Of a DNA stretch of 64,000 nt, positions 32,172 through 42,847 are shown piece by piece (position 1 is the first letter of the stretch; every line of letters begins with the position of its first letter). The DNA is from Roridomyces roridus (Eukaryota; Basidiomycota; Agaricomycetes; Agaricales; Mycenaceae): positions 2,294,001-2,358,000 of the forward strand of contig JARKIF010000001.1 of assembly GCA_029378245.1 (NCBI GenBank), in the 5' to 3' direction. The notes beneath the pieces were generated by a model. That model ran no database searches and was not told where the DNA came from. It was given only the letters and a program-made list of their open reading frames with translations. Both the position numbers and the translations under genes were made by a program.

Positions 32172-35100
32172 ATGCCTTTGCACGTTCCTCCTACCCCCAT
32201 TTCCACCCAGGCACTCTCTTGCATGCTCTGTGGTGGAACCCATGCCGTCTTGGACTGTTCAGCAGGCAACTTAGCCTGGTTTCTGAACTGTTTCAAAGAT
32301 GAAACCCCACATGAACAGCTGTTTCATCGGGCGTCCAATGCTAGTCTTCTTTCCAATTCAGCTCAACTCCCTCCTGCCCAGTTGTGGAATCCTGATTCTG
32401 GAGCCACCTCACACATGACACCCAGGCGCGAGCTATTGCTCAATGCTTACTCTCATCGAGTTGCAATTGAAGTTGCCAATGGAGTTGTTGTGTATTCTGA
32501 GCTGATTGGAGAGATAGAGCTGCATCCAGTCATCAATGGACGCCCCAGCCCATCTGTCATCCTGACCAAGGTCCTATATGTTCCAATGTTGTCTCACAAC
32601 CTCATCTCTACCACATATCTTGCCCGAGTTCACAACTATCTCATCACGATGCAAGGAAACCTTATATCCTTCATCTGGCGTAACCAACTACTCTTCGAGG
32701 CAGACATTGATGAGAGGAACCAGGCATATGTCAGGGAGATAGAAGTCCCAAAGTTCACAGCTATGTCCGCAGTTGGAACCTTGCCCCTTGATCTGGACTT
32801 GCTGCACCGTCGGCTTGGCCATCACTCTGATACAAAGTTGATCTTGCGCAAGGGTCTGGTTACTGGTGCCACTCTCACTTCGGACCAGAAGCCAGATCCA
32901 ATCTGTGAGCCATGCCTTGCTGGCAAGCTGAATGCTGCTCCTTTCCCTTCCACTGGACATCGAGCTGAAGCGCCCCTTGATCTCATCCACTCTGATTTGA
33001 AGCAGTACAAAGTCTTCACTCGTGAAGGCTGGAAACACCGTATTGTCTTTGTTGACGATAATACTGGCTACAAAGTGGTGCTGCACATGAAAAGAAAGAG
33101 TGGTGCACTCATGGCGTTCAAGAAGTTCAAAGCTCATGCTGAGAATCATTTTGAACGCAAAATCAAGGCGTTTCAGGATGATGAAGGTGGAGAGTACATG
33201 TCCACAGAGTTTGAGGACTACCTCGCTTCTGAAGGCATTGTGCGTCGTCATTCAACGAGGAATAGACCACAGCAGAACGGGACGGCTGAACGTGCTAACC
33301 GCACTGTTGATGAACATGCAATTGCTATGTTGCATGAAGCAAATCTTCCGCCTTCCTTCAGGGCACTCGCTGTTGAAGCCTACATTCATGTGGGGAACAT
33401 GCATCCTACTGCACGCATTCCGGACACCACTCCTTACCAACTCTGGTACAAGGAGAAGCCAGATGTGGCGCATCTTCGAGTATGGGGCTGCCTGGCCTAT
33501 GTGCCTGTGCAGAAGGACAAGCGTGATGCCTCTGGGATTCACTTCCAGAAATGCATCTTTGTGGGCTATCCATCCGAATACAAGGGTTGGAAGTTCTACA
33601 ATCCCATCACCCGCAAAATAGTCATTGCGGAACACGCTGTCTTTGACGAGCGTTACTTTCCTGGAGCAAGTCCTGAGGCTATGAAAAAGTGCCCAAAGAC
33701 ACCTCCATCCTCGCTCATCCATTCTCTTCCCTCTGTGCCAGCGGCTCCATCTGTAGGAGTGCGCAATGCCGGGGGAGATGAGGACGATGATAATGTGCAT
33801 CTTGCACCCCCTCCAGCTGTTTTGGCCAATCCACCTACACCTCCAGCTGCTGAAGCTCATCTACCTGCTCCTGAGCCAGCAGATCCTCCTTCCCCACCTG
33901 CTACTCCCAAATCGCCTTCTCCTGATCCTATTGGTCATCGTACTCCTACACCACCTCCTGCTCCTCTGCCTGATGCTCCTTCTCCCATTGGTGTTGCTGC
34001 TCGTCGCAAACAGCGTGGACAAGAAAGGGACCGTCGCCCTGAGGTCGAGCGCCGCTGGGAAGCTCGTCAACCTACTCCAGCGGTTGTCTCAGACTCCGAT
34101 GATGAGCCCCCTGCACCTGAAGAGCCTGAGAGCGATGATGAGTTGCTAATCCAAGCTGGAAGCGCACTCATTGTTGCTCATGAAGGAGATCCAGCAGACA
34201 TGGTGCTACAGGAGACCAATTCCATCTCTGTGGAGTATGCAAGGTCTGCTATCCACTCTGGCAACCCGCGCTCCTATCACGAAGCTTTGCAACGTGAGGA
34301 TGCGCATCTGTGGAAGGAGGCAGCAGTTGAGGAGATTAACTCACTGCTGGAGAACTGCACTTGGGATGTTGTGGATTGTCCACCTGGCGTAAAGCCAATT
34401 CGCTCTCAATGGGTCTTTCTCATCAAGCACAAGTCCGATGGCACCATTGAGCGCTATAAAGCTCGGCTTGTTGCTGATGGCCGTGGCCAACGCCATGGCA
34501 TTGACTTTGTTGAGGTCTTCTCCCCCACCATGAAGGCATCCACCCTTCGCATTGTCCTTGCTCTTGCTGCTCAGCATGATCTTCATCTTCGTTCCTTTGA
34601 TTTCTCATCTGCCTTCCTGAATGGAGATCTTGAGGAAGATGTCTATATGACTCAACCTGAAGGTTTTCCACAAGGAACACCAGGCCAGGTGCTTCACCTT
34701 GGTAAAGCCATCTATGGGTTAAAGCAGGCTGGCCGGCAGTGGAACAAGAAGCTGCATGCAAAGCTCCTTTCAATGGGCTTCAAATGCATCCAGTCAGATC
34801 GCTCCTGCTATGTCTATGACAATGGCAAGACCAGAGTGATCATTCCCATTTATGTCGATGATGGTTGTGCTGCTGCCAAGAACCCAGCCGACATTGACAA
34901 AGTCATTGCTGAACTTGGCCAATCATTCAAGGTCAAGGATCTTGGTCCCACAGAGTTCTTGTTGGGTATCAAGATTGAGCGTGAGTGGGATGCTGGTACA
35001 GTCTCCATGTCTCAGCGCCAATATGCTGTGGATATGCTTGAGCAGTTCAAGATGTCAGATTGCAAGCCAGTGACTACTCCTATGCTTCCTGGACTTGCAC

Positions 35101-35822
35101 TGACCAAGGAGATGGGAGCCAGAACAGAAGAGGAGTCCAAGCAGTACAAGGGCATTTACCAGTCTGCTGTTGGCTCTCTGATGTACTTGGCCACCCAGAC
35201 ACGCATTGACATTGCTGGTGCTGTTGGGATCCTTTGCCGCTTCCTTGGCAATCCTGGTGAATCTCACTGGAAAGCTGTGAAGCATTTGTTCCGCTACATC
35301 AAGGGTACTCTGGACTACAAGCTTACCTATCGCCGTTCATCCTCACCCACTTCCTTTGTAACCTACTCTGATGCTGACCATGGAGGCGATAAGGACTCTG
35401 GGAAAAGCACAGGTGGTTATGTTGTGATGATGAATGGTGCTCCAGTTAGCTGGAAGAGCAAACTACAGTCTACAGTTTCGCTCTCCACTACTGAAGCAGA
35501 GTACATTGCTGGAGTGGACGCAGGCAAGGAGACCAAATGGGTGCGCAACCTTCTTTGGGAGTTGGGATACAAGGTGTTTGGAAGCTCTGTTCTCTATTTG
35601 GACAACCAGTCTGCTATCAAAGTGGCCAACAACCCTGAGCACCATGGTCGAATGAAGCATCTTGACATGGCTCATTATTGGCTTCGCGACGAGGTGGCTC
35701 GAGGGACTATCAAGATTGATTATGTGCCCACTCAGGACCAGCTGGCTGACCTTCTCACCAAACCCCTTCCTCGACCTGCCCTACAGCGCCTCCTGACCCT
35801 TATGGGATTCCGGGGGAGCTAA
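32172..35822 (+). CDS. pol: Copia C2 polyprotein (zinc knuckle-protease-integrase-RT-RNase H), no capsid
   Basis: Single frame of about 1216 residues from ATG 32172 (MPLHVPPTP), chosen because C1 keeps the same start; an ATG at 32148 is also in frame. In order: CMLCGGTHAVLDC zinc knuckle-like motif (residues about 17-30), protease DSGATSHMT (about 77), integrase zinc finger HRRLGHHSDT..CEPC, catalytic core HSDLKQYK, DDEGGEY and RPQQNGTAERANRT, an acidic/proline-rich linker, RT with QAGRQWNKKL and IYVDDG, and RNase H with YSDADHGGDK and STTEAEYIAG. The polyprotein makes and integrates the cDNA copy of the element. The usual copia capsid (gag) domain of about 200 residues is absent, and only 375 bp lie between LTR and ATG. 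C1 shows the same lack, so it is a family trait; particles may need a capsid supplied in trans. Confidence 0.93.
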   Translation: MPLHVPPTPISTQALSCMLCGGTHAVLDCSAGNLAWFLNCFKDETPHEQLFHRASNASLLSNSAQLPPAQLWNPDSGATSHMTPRRELLLNAYSHRVAIEVANGVVVYSELIGEIELHPVINGRPSPSVILTKVLYVPMLSHNLISTTYLARVHNYLITMQGNLISFIWRNQLLFEADIDERNQAYVREIEVPKFTAMSAVGTLPLDLDLLHRRLGHHSDTKLILRKGLVTGATLTSDQKPDPICEPCLAGKLNAAPFPSTGHRAEAPLDLIHSDLKQYKVFTREGWKHRIVFVDDNTGYKVVLHMKRKSGALMAFKKFKAHAENHFERKIKAFQDDEGGEYMSTEFEDYLASEGIVRRHSTRNRPQQNGTAERANRTVDEHAIAMLHEANLPPSFRALAVEAYIHVGNMHPTARIPDTTPYQLWYKEKPDVAHLRVWGCLAYVPVQKDKRDASGIHFQKCIFVGYPSEYKGWKFYNPITRKIVIAEHAVFDERYFPGASPEAMKKCPKTPPSSLIHSLPSVPAAPSVGVRNAGGDEDDDNVHLAPPPAVLANPPTPPAAEAHLPAPEPADPPSPPATPKSPSPDPIGHRTPTPPPAPLPDAPSPIGVAARRKQRGQERDRRPEVERRWEARQPTPAVVSDSDDEPPAPEEPESDDELLIQAGSALIVAHEGDPADMVLQETNSISVEYARSAIHSGNPRSYHEALQREDAHLWKEAAVEEINSLLENCTWDVVDCPPGVKPIRSQWVFLIKHKSDGTIERYKARLVADGRGQRHGIDFVEVFSPTMKASTLRIVLALAAQHDLHLRSFDFSSAFLNGDLEEDVYMTQPEGFPQGTPGQVLHLGKAIYGLKQAGRQWNKKLHAKLLSMGFKCIQSDRSCYVYDNGKTRVIIPIYVDDGCAAAKNPADIDKVIAELGQSFKVKDLGPTEFLLGIKIEREWDAGTVSMSQRQYAVDMLEQFKMSDCKPVTTPMLPGLALTKEMGARTEEESKQYKGIYQSAVGSLMYLATQTRIDIAGAVGILCRFLGNPGESHWKAVKHLFRYIKGTLDYKLTYRRSSSPTSFVTYSDADHGGDKDSGKSTGGYVVMMNGAPVSWKSKLQSTVSLSTTEAEYIAGVDAGKETKWVRNLLWELGYKVFGSSVLYLDNQSAIKVANNPEHHGRMKHLDMAHYWLRDEVARGTIKIDYVPTQDQLADLLTKPLPRPALQRLLTLMGFRGS

Positions 35823-35847
35823 GCACACTTGCCACGTCCCGGGGGAG

Positions 35848-36137
35848 TGTTGGAGATCAGTGATTGCATCATCGATCATTGATGGACTGATGGCATGTTT
35901 GTGTCACGTTCTAATCATGTGATTGTGTTTGATGGCATCATGCCCTTGTTCCCTTTATGGCATTCCCCTTGTAGTTTCTTATTTAGGCATTCCCTTTGTC
36001 TTGGTACACATATATACCAGCTAGAGTAGACCTGAGTCCCCAGTTTCTCACTGTTGACTCAGGTATGTATTCCTTCTCATATTGAATAAAAGAGTTTCTC
36101 ACTGTTGACTCAGTCCACTGTGCTTCCTGTTTCAACA
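35848..36137 (+). repeat. C2 3' LTR
   Basis: Appears identical to the 5' LTR over 290 bp and is preceded by the polypurine tract CCCGGGGGAG. Confidence 0.93.
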
Positions 36138-36142
36138 ATCAC

Positions 36143-36604
36143 ATCCCACACTGAGCTAGATGCCGATGCACGCTAAACATAGTGCTTGAAGAGATATCAA
36201 CACTGAGGTCAAAGTCAATCTATCATACCCCATTGGAGCCAGCTTTTGGCCCATGTTACCTCCCTTCATGTTTCATCTTTCTCTGAATTCATTTCCCTCA
36301 CATTCTTTAGCCCATTCACCTCAATTACACGACACTCAAGTACACATCAGCCCATTCAATGCTCGACCTCAGTGGTTGGATTTGGGGTGATGACATAGGC
36401 CATTCCATGAATGTCCTTGGCATAGGTATCAATAACATTGAGCTGGCTGAAATAAAAGCAATGCAAGAGGCTTGCATGGAAACCGTCGCAAAACTTGTTA
36501 CATCCGTGCCTTTTGGGCATATGTGTTTCAGTTTTGACACATCTTTCACCGCCATTTCGGCCTCAGGCGCATCATTTGATGGCGCATCAATCAAGGCGCG
36601 TTGA
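36143..36604. other. No supported gene
   Basis: An 81-codon plus-strand frame at 36359-36604 (MLDLSGWIWGDDIGHS) has no recognised domain. It could be a fragment of the sequence into which C2 inserted. Confidence 0.4.
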
Positions 36605-36875
36605 TCGCGTAACTGGGTTTTCACGCAATGAAGTTGTTCTGAGCGTTTCCCATTCAAGCTTTATTCCACTATCTCCCATTCAAGCTTTATTTCACTATCT
36701 CCCATTCAAGCTTTATTTCACTATTTCCCATTCAAGCTTTATTCACTATTTCCCATTCAAGCTTTATTACTTTCCCATGGCCTTTTGTATATAAACCTGG
36801 GTTCATTTTCATGTATCTTCAGTTGATAATTAACGTTGCTTGGTACTCCTCACCTTGCGCTGTTGCCTTCCTCCA

Positions 36876-36907
<32 letters not shown>

Positions 36908-37024
36908 GATAGCCCGAGTAGTCACGCTCACCCTATACCTCTGTGGTGTTGCGTCTGCAATATCCCGGACACCAATTCATTCTGGTATCATCCGGTTCAA
37001 GTTCACTCCAGCTCAGCATTTTAC
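36605..37024 (+). repeat. Diverged gypsy LTR with 27-bp minisatellite and (TC)n tract
   Basis: Carries landmarks of the G3/LTR-b type LTR in order: GGGTTTTCACGCAATGAAG, GAGCGTTTCCC, a TATATAAAC, TTGATAATTAACGTTGCTTGG. It ends CATTTTACA near 37024. In place of the usual middle it has five copies of a 25-27 bp unit, CCCATTCAAGCTTTATTTCAC (36655-36770), and a (TC)n run at about 36880-36908. No internal element sequence is attached, so it is an old solo LTR; its left border is uncertain. Confidence 0.55.
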
Positions 37025-37169
37025 ATGAGGACAAGTCTAGCTTCCAAGTGTAATGTAAAATGCGAACGAGTGTGTGCAGATTATATCAGACCTGAATGCC
37101 TGAAAAAGCAGGAAAAAGCCCCAAGTCATCTCCGGGGTGATGGTTTGAAATGAAGAGTATATAGTTTGT

Positions 37170-37707
37170 AATATTATTATATCCCGTTCCAACACCAACC
37201 GGATTCCGGATCCATACCGGAACTCCGGTACTCAACTCCGGTCCAGACGTCGGGATGCCGACGTAGTAGTGCATCACGCGCTCCCCGGATCCATCTGGGT
37301 AATCGGGTTTTCACGCGATGAAGGTATCTGAGCGTTTCCCATCTGGACTTGGTCAGGATATCCACTTGATCACTCTGTGCGGACTTAATCAGCCTTTATC
37401 CACATAGCCGTATATAAGTCCGCTTCCATCACTGATCTGTGGTAATGACATATATCTCTACTTACTCGTATATAAGACTTTCCTATTTTGTATGCAACCT
37501 TAGTTGATAATTGATGTTCTTGACTACTTGTCTTGGCTGGTTCCTACTCCTTCCCTTCCTATCAACATAGGAAGGCGTCTTAGACACCCTACTCCTCTGT
37601 GGTGCTCTTAGATCTCTCCTCCGGTCGACTCCCTCCAACTCCAGTCACTATCGGAGTTCCGGTATCTACCCCAGACTTGTCCCTTGGAATCGGATCGTAA
37701 CAAATAT
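37170..37707 (+). repeat. LTR-b, complete solo gypsy LTR, TSD AATAT
   Basis: 528 bp (37175-37702) of the G3 LTR type, ending GGATCGTAACA, with AATAT at 37170-37174 and 37703-37707. The first bases read TATTATATCCC where G3 has TGTTATGTCCC, two G-to-A changes. It interrupts the C-terminus of the transposase pseudogene. Confidence 0.9.
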
Positions 37708-38933
37708 ACTGCGGAAGGAGGGAAGGCCCAAATACCAATGCAACGGAGGTACAATTTGATCACTGCAAAGACCTGCTCGATGGGATTGTATTGTGGGGAG
37801 TAGGGAGGGAGATATTCAATTTGACAACCTGCACCACATTGTATGAGTGAGAAGTAGAGCGGGCTAGGCTGGACATACCATACGAGGCAACCGATTCCCG
37901 AATCTTGGTGTTGTCCAAGAGTATGACACTATGCGGGCCAGGGTAAGGATTCATTACAGGAAGCTGAAGCCATCCCAGTAAATAACCAGGACCAATATGA
38001 ATCCACAGCTCAACTCACCAGGTCTGGAAGTCGACAAATGTTTCTCGGTCTGATGAGCCCTCAATAACTCTCGCCACAATAATCTCTACATCCAATACCA
38101 ATGCAGCTATTCCTGTGTAGCATCTCTTCCGAACGAAGGGCTGAAAGACCTCAGTGCGCAATCCTTTGAGGGATCAGCCCCACAGACCTGTGTACGTTCA
38201 GTCATCTTTCGAGGTCTCATCAACAGCGACAAGGTAATTCGCTTGGTACGGTGCAATACAGTTGATAAATGCGGCCTCTTGGATGGGGTCTTGCTCCGAT
38301 GCCATCTTTTGAACCCTCTTGACACTGAGGCCGGCACGTTCAAATGCTCAGTGGACTGTAGTTATGTGGACGAGAAGATGTCGGTAGCGACAAAGGAATG
38401 TCTGGTACTCGTCAAGAAATTTGGTAGGGGAGTGGCTGTTGGAATAATAGGGCCGGAGGATGGTCCGCTCGACGAGGTCGACTAAAGGGCGACTAAGAGG
38501 AGTATATGAGAAACCAGTGTATTCGGGTTCTTTCTCTCTGAGGAATAACCTCAGAGAGGGAAACTACTTATACAAAGAGCGGGAGCCGACTAGTAAGCTA
38601 CTATGAGTATCCAAGGTCCGTTTATCCGGTATTGGTACCGCTAATGTAACTATATCGAGTCGATCTTTCCCACACGGATCCTGATACATAATTATCGTGT
38701 ATGTAAATGTCCATGACAATCGCGAGAGGGGAAGGGAACCGGGTACCTAACTGCCAACCCGTTCCCACCATTCAACAGTGGCGTGCAAGCTTGAGAAGCG
38801 CGTAGGAGTCTTGCATAGTAATTCCTTGGGCGACCGTGACCGATGACGGCGGCCTTGGCCACGCTACCAGTGGCATGATATTGCTGGACAGTGCGGTGTA
38901 GGGTTCTGGTTGAGAAGCCGCAAATGTTGGCGA
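37703..38933 (-). pseudogene. IS630/Tc1-type DDE transposase, nested with two solo LTRs
   Basis: Minus strand. N-terminal helix-turn-helix part at 38933-38778: NIANICGFSTRTLHRTVQQY, then HGRPR, QDSYALLKLARH (one frame over). Solo LTR-a (38437-38777) interrupts. The rest, 38436-37703, has SPTKFLDEYQTFL, VAVDETSKDD, NPYPGPHSVILLDN and PPYSPQYNPIEQVF with two retained introns and the same in-frame TGA codons as the copy at 24785. The C-terminus is interrupted by LTR-b. The N-terminus is cut by another LTR at 38934. Transposase of the cut-and-paste IS630/Tc1/mariner superfamily, inactive. Confidence 0.85.
38432..38782 (-). repeat. LTR-a, solo LTR, TSD GTGGC
   Basis: 341 bp (38437-38777), flanked by GTGGC at 38432-38436 and 38778-38782. 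It splits the transposase reading after LARH. Nearly identical to 24444-24784. Confidence 0.92.
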
Positions 38934-39550
38934 TGTTACGTCCCGTTCCAACTTCATCCAATTTCCGGATCCCGGTCCTCATCCGGAACCGGAGTTCCGG
39001 CTCCTTCGTCCGGATTCCGGATCCATCCCAATCATCAGGCCAGCTCCTACTTCTTGGACTACTCCGAGTATTTGGGTTTTTCACATGAAAAAGGAACCTT
39101 GACAGGATATTCATTCGACATGTTCTGGATCGACATCCACTTGATCACTCCATGCGGACTTAATCACCTTATATCCACTTGGCCGGTTATGTCCGTTCTC
39201 AAGTCTATTTTAGTGTCATGACAAATATCTCTCACACTTAGTATATAAGAGTTTCCTTTTGTATTCGGTACTTCAGTTTGATTATTGACGTTCTTGGTGC
39301 ATTCCACCTTGGTCTTTCTGAGTCCCTCCTCTCTTCTCTATCCGATCGGATTCCTGATCCGGAACTCCGGTACGGTCCTTGTCTCGCATTGCTGGGCAGA
39401 CGGTCACCCTCGATCTTAGTGGTGTCACCGTTCCTCTGACATTCGCCCCGGAACTCCGGTTCTTTTGACAGCGAACCGGAACTCCGGTCCAAATCTTCTC
39501 CGGGCGATTTTATCCCTGCTACGTTCTTCTCTTGGATCCGACACCTAACA
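38934..39550 (+). repeat. Diverged gypsy LTR
   Basis: Begins TGTTACGTCCCGTTCCAAC like the G3 LTR and ends GACACCTAACA. It contains TATATAAG near 39240, ATTGACGTTCTTGG, and many CCGGAACTCCGG words. About 617 bp. Flanking 5-mers GGCGA and GTACA do not match, so it may be an LTR left by recombination or by a deletion next to it. It truncates the transposase N-terminus. Confidence 0.75.
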
Positions 39551-40470
39551 GTACACGATCGTGGGAGCGATCCGTACTCTATCTACTCCTTATTGACGGG
39601 TTTTGCCAATCTAATCAATTGACAGGTTACGGAAAATCGATTTATTTCAGGGGTGCACGCATGCACGCCTCATCATCTCCCCCAACCTGAGAATCTGACC
39701 TTCCTCGGTCATCTCCCAGTGTGTGGAATCAATTTTCGGGGTGTCCCTTGTAACCTCTTCGGTGGTGCAATCATAAGGACCATTGCACGCCAGCCATCAG
39801 CCACTTTTGATCCTGCATCTCTTGGCTGATTACTGAGATTCCTCCAAGATCCATGTCCAGATTAACCTTCTGGTCACTCAGTCGCGTCGCTTGGACTCTT
39901 TGGTGAGTCCTGCACCCATTTTTCATAGCAGGGTGTCCCAATATTTCAATGTATCCATTTGCCAGGCTATTGAGCAAATTTCCGCTACTTCTACCAGGTT
40001 CAACTTGGTTTCTGGTCGCTATCTTCGCTCCGACGGGTGGTTTGGATGATTTTCTTCGGATCCAGCTGTCCGAAGCCCCGCCCCAGTGCCATGATAGAAG
40101 CTGGTTTATATGGTACATTTATCGGGTCTTGATTTGACTCGACAGTTATTTTGATGTATCCACACTTTCATCCAGCGCCCCAGACACGATCTCGTGACTG
40201 ATATTCGTTGTAGAGAGATGGAACGAACTCGCATTCGCTGCAGAGAAGTCCACAGACATCTCCAAATGTCTGCAGATTCAAATGCAAAAATGGTGCTGCA
40301 TCTCCCTACTCGGAGATTACTGCGTTGGTTCTACCTCCCCCAACCTGAAACTGTGACCGTCCTCGGTCAGTATTCGTCTCAGGCTCAAGGGAGGCGCCCC
40401 TCGGGTATAAAAAGACCAGCCGTAGAGCGTTTCAAATCAACACCCTGTGTTAAATCCTTTTCTCTTCCGC
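39551..40470. other. No supported gene; short direct repeat
   Basis: A diverged pair CTCCCCCAACCTGA..TCCTCGGTCA occurs at about 39678 and 40336, 660 bp apart, possibly ends of an old unidentified element. Near 40405 a TATAAAAAG precedes the decayed gene that follows. Confidence 0.35.
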
Positions 40471-40477
40471 TCTCAAC

Positions 40478-41639
40478 ATGGCAATCATGCTCACTCCCTG
40501 ATTCCTCGAACTGCGTGCCAGCATCCTGCACATGGTTGCCAATGGCCGCATCCTCAAGCAGTATGATGCTCCAGCTCGCGTTCCTCAACTTCTAGAAACC
40601 GGCAACGCCATCGCACGTGCTCCGCTGCTATTTCATTGTCTGACACCGATCATTTGTTCTGCAGAAGGACCTCCTTCACTACAAGGACCAGGTCATGGCT
40701 CCCGAGTGCGAAGACCTGCAGGAGGGTGTATTCGAAGTCCGCACCTCGTTACATGAGGAATACAATCCCAGAGTGTCGTCTACCCGAGCGCCTACAATGG
40801 AATCCGGGAGTTGACCGGTTATATTCAAGATGTCCGCAACCCCGACTGCAAGAAGAAGGTATCCCTCTTCTAATTTGACAGCCGGGCACTTCTGATCAAC
40901 AATGACCAGAGGGCTCCCAAGCCATCCGCTGTTCCTGACAGTGATGACGAGGATATCGAAGTTATCATCGGTAAGTCCACCAGTCCGACCGCCACCACCG
41001 GAGGTGCTGACCAGGTATGTACAGGCAAATTCTCCAAAGGCCTCCTTGCTATGTTAACCCGGGCAATGTCACAGATGGAGGTTGACGATGTTGCCAAACC
41101 AGCTGCAGAGCCCGGTATCATCCCTAAGGGCCTGAATTTCAAGAAGAACAAGCTCGAACAGCCTGCTCCTGTTGCCGTAAGCGCTGCTCATCGAATAATT
41201 CCTGCTTTTTCTGATTCTTTGCTTTCAGGGCCCGAGCAAGAAGGGCAAGGAACCCAAGCATAAGAAGCGCAAGCTTCAAGAAGACGCCGACCACCCGAAG
41301 CTCCGGGATGATAACAACAATGAATTCATCGCCGCCGGTGAGTCCTGTTTCCCTCCGGCTTGCCGTCACCCGCTGATTATAATCACAGTATTTGAGGAGC
41401 TTGGCTTCGGCAAGAACATCTCCGAGTTCTTGGCAGAAGCCAAGATTGTTCTCGCGTCTGCCACCGACATCCCCGATGACATTCCTGCGATCCGCAAGCG
41501 CCTTTTCATGCACATGGCCGACATGGCCATCATCAACCATCGCATTCATGCGGACGTCACTCTGCGTGCCGATCTTGTCGAGGCCGCCGCCAGCCTTGCT
41601 GCTCATCTCGCTGAGCTTGAGGCTGTCGCTGCTGCTTAA
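40478..41639 (+). pseudogene. Decayed spliced gene, unrecognised
   Basis: A chain of coding-like exons on the plus strand. It starts at ATG 40478 (MAIMLT followed by an in-frame stop), continues in the neighbouring frame with ELRASILHMVANGRILKQYD, then after GTGCTC..CTGCAG KDLLHYKDQVMAPECEDLQE and GIRELTGYIQDVRNPDCKKK (a frameshift between), NNDQRAPKPSAVPDSDDEDI, KFSKGLLAMLTRAMSQMEVDD, GPSKKGKEPKHKKRKLQED, and after GTGAGT..ATCACAG EELGFGKNISEFLAEAKIVL to a TAA at 41637. A TATAAAAAG box lies about 70 bp upstream. Not a family I recognise. The stop and frameshifts suggest a pseudogene, though sequencing errors or unusual splicing are possible. Confidence 0.45.
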
Positions 41640-41902
41640 ATATTTGTACAGTCACCTGCTGCCTGTATTCTCATAGACAGAATGAATCTTCTTTGATTGT
41701 CCCAACTAAGAACCGTTTGGCTTTCGCATATTCCAAGTATGGAGCGTAGAGAGCAACGACAACTGGCCGACACTCACTGTGACACCAGAAAGTATCGAGG
41801 TGTCACACCGTTACCTGTCACGCTCGGGCAACCCGACCGTGACAAGTCACATCTGGTCACACATGACTCAAGCCTCTTGCGCAAGTGTCTCATCGGTTGC
41901 CA

Positions 41903-42441
41903 TCATCTTTTTCCTCTGCCATGTATCCCATGCACGTTCAAGCTCCATTTCATGTTGAATCGCCAATTCTTGGCCAACCTTTTGACTGTGCGAGTCTGAT
42001 GAACCTGTGGAGCGTTCAGATCCAAGTCCTCCTCCTCGAATTCTTCTTCCGCTGTCAAAGTTGCCTCCTCGCTGTCGCTAACACCCCATTTAACATGATC
42101 AAATTGGAAATCCCTGCCAGTATACTCCGCAACTGCCCCGTCCGAAACCAGTGTATCCAACGACTCTTTCGATAAATCAATCAAGTCGTGTACATTATCC
42201 AGCAGTGTAATACTATGCCGCGCATCGTACGGAACCACTCTGAATTGTGCTATCTTTGATTGAAACACAGAACCGTCAAGTTCTGCAACAATATAGCTCC
42301 CACCGAGTGTTCGCCGTATGACTATCATAGGCCCGAGATATCTTGGCGCCATTTTGGTATTCAATGACTTTTCAACCATTGAGTTTCTGACTAACACCAG
42401 ATCCCCGGGTTTGAAATTGAAGTCCCTGATCGTATGGGCAT
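41903..42441 (-). pseudogene. pol: Gypsy G5 pol, integrase C-terminal fragment
   Basis: Minus strand: FNFKPGDLVLVRNSMVEKSL, then KMAPRYLGPMIVIRRTLGGSYIVAE-type GPY/F-like module (the conserved PRYLGP and GGSY), then an acidic tail ending at a stop at 41903. This is the last part of a gypsy integrase. The upstream (N-terminal) part is cut off at 42441/42442 by the LTR of G4. Confidence 0.8.
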
Positions 42442-42802
42442 TGTCATGATATGACCCCAGGCCACAACCCGACGGGTTGTAACCCGATCAATCATCAACC
42501 ATCAATACTCTAATCAGTGATCATCACTGATCGGCCGGGTCTTGTCTCAACCCCTGCTTGGTACTCCACTCTCCCCTGCATTTAAACCCCTACTTGTCGC
42601 GATCGCCCCTGCTCCTACCCCCTACCCCTCGTACCTAATTCGATCATGTAGTATATATACCCGTCTACAGTCTCAGTACTGTAGACGAATCTAGTCTATT
42701 CTCCCTATGGCTTGCTCTACCTCTTGAGTCTCGTCTGCTGCTCTTCGCTCGGTCGCCTCGTTCGTTGCCGACTAGAACCCGACTTAGCCCTAGGTGCTGA
42801 CA
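42442..42802 (+). repeat. 5' LTR of gypsy element G4
   Basis: 361 bp, TGTCATGATATGACC..GGTGCTGACA, with matching short inverted ends TGTCA / TGACA. TATATATACC near 42651 and a hairpin CTACAGTCTCAGTACTGTAG just after it mark the promoter region. The gag ATG follows at 42848. A matching downstream LTR was not found. Confidence 0.65.
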
Positions 42803-42847
42803 AAAGATTCGTCTCCCCTTTACTTGAACACTCGACCGAACGAAACG

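Larger units (their letters stand above)
31502..36142 (+). mobile_element. C2, intact full-length Ty1/copia element, TSD ATCAC
   Basis: Two LTRs of 290 bp (31507-31796 and 35848-36137) that appear identical base for base, flanked by ATCAC at 31502-31506 and 36138-36142. One uninterrupted polyprotein frame lies between, a polypurine CCCGGGGGAG directly precedes the 3' LTR, and a primer-binding-like GGTTATGGGCCCCGG directly follows the 5' LTR. Total 4631 bp. Identical LTRs and an intact frame indicate a recent insertion. C3 at 44155 is a close relative and C1 a more distant one. Confidence 0.95.
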
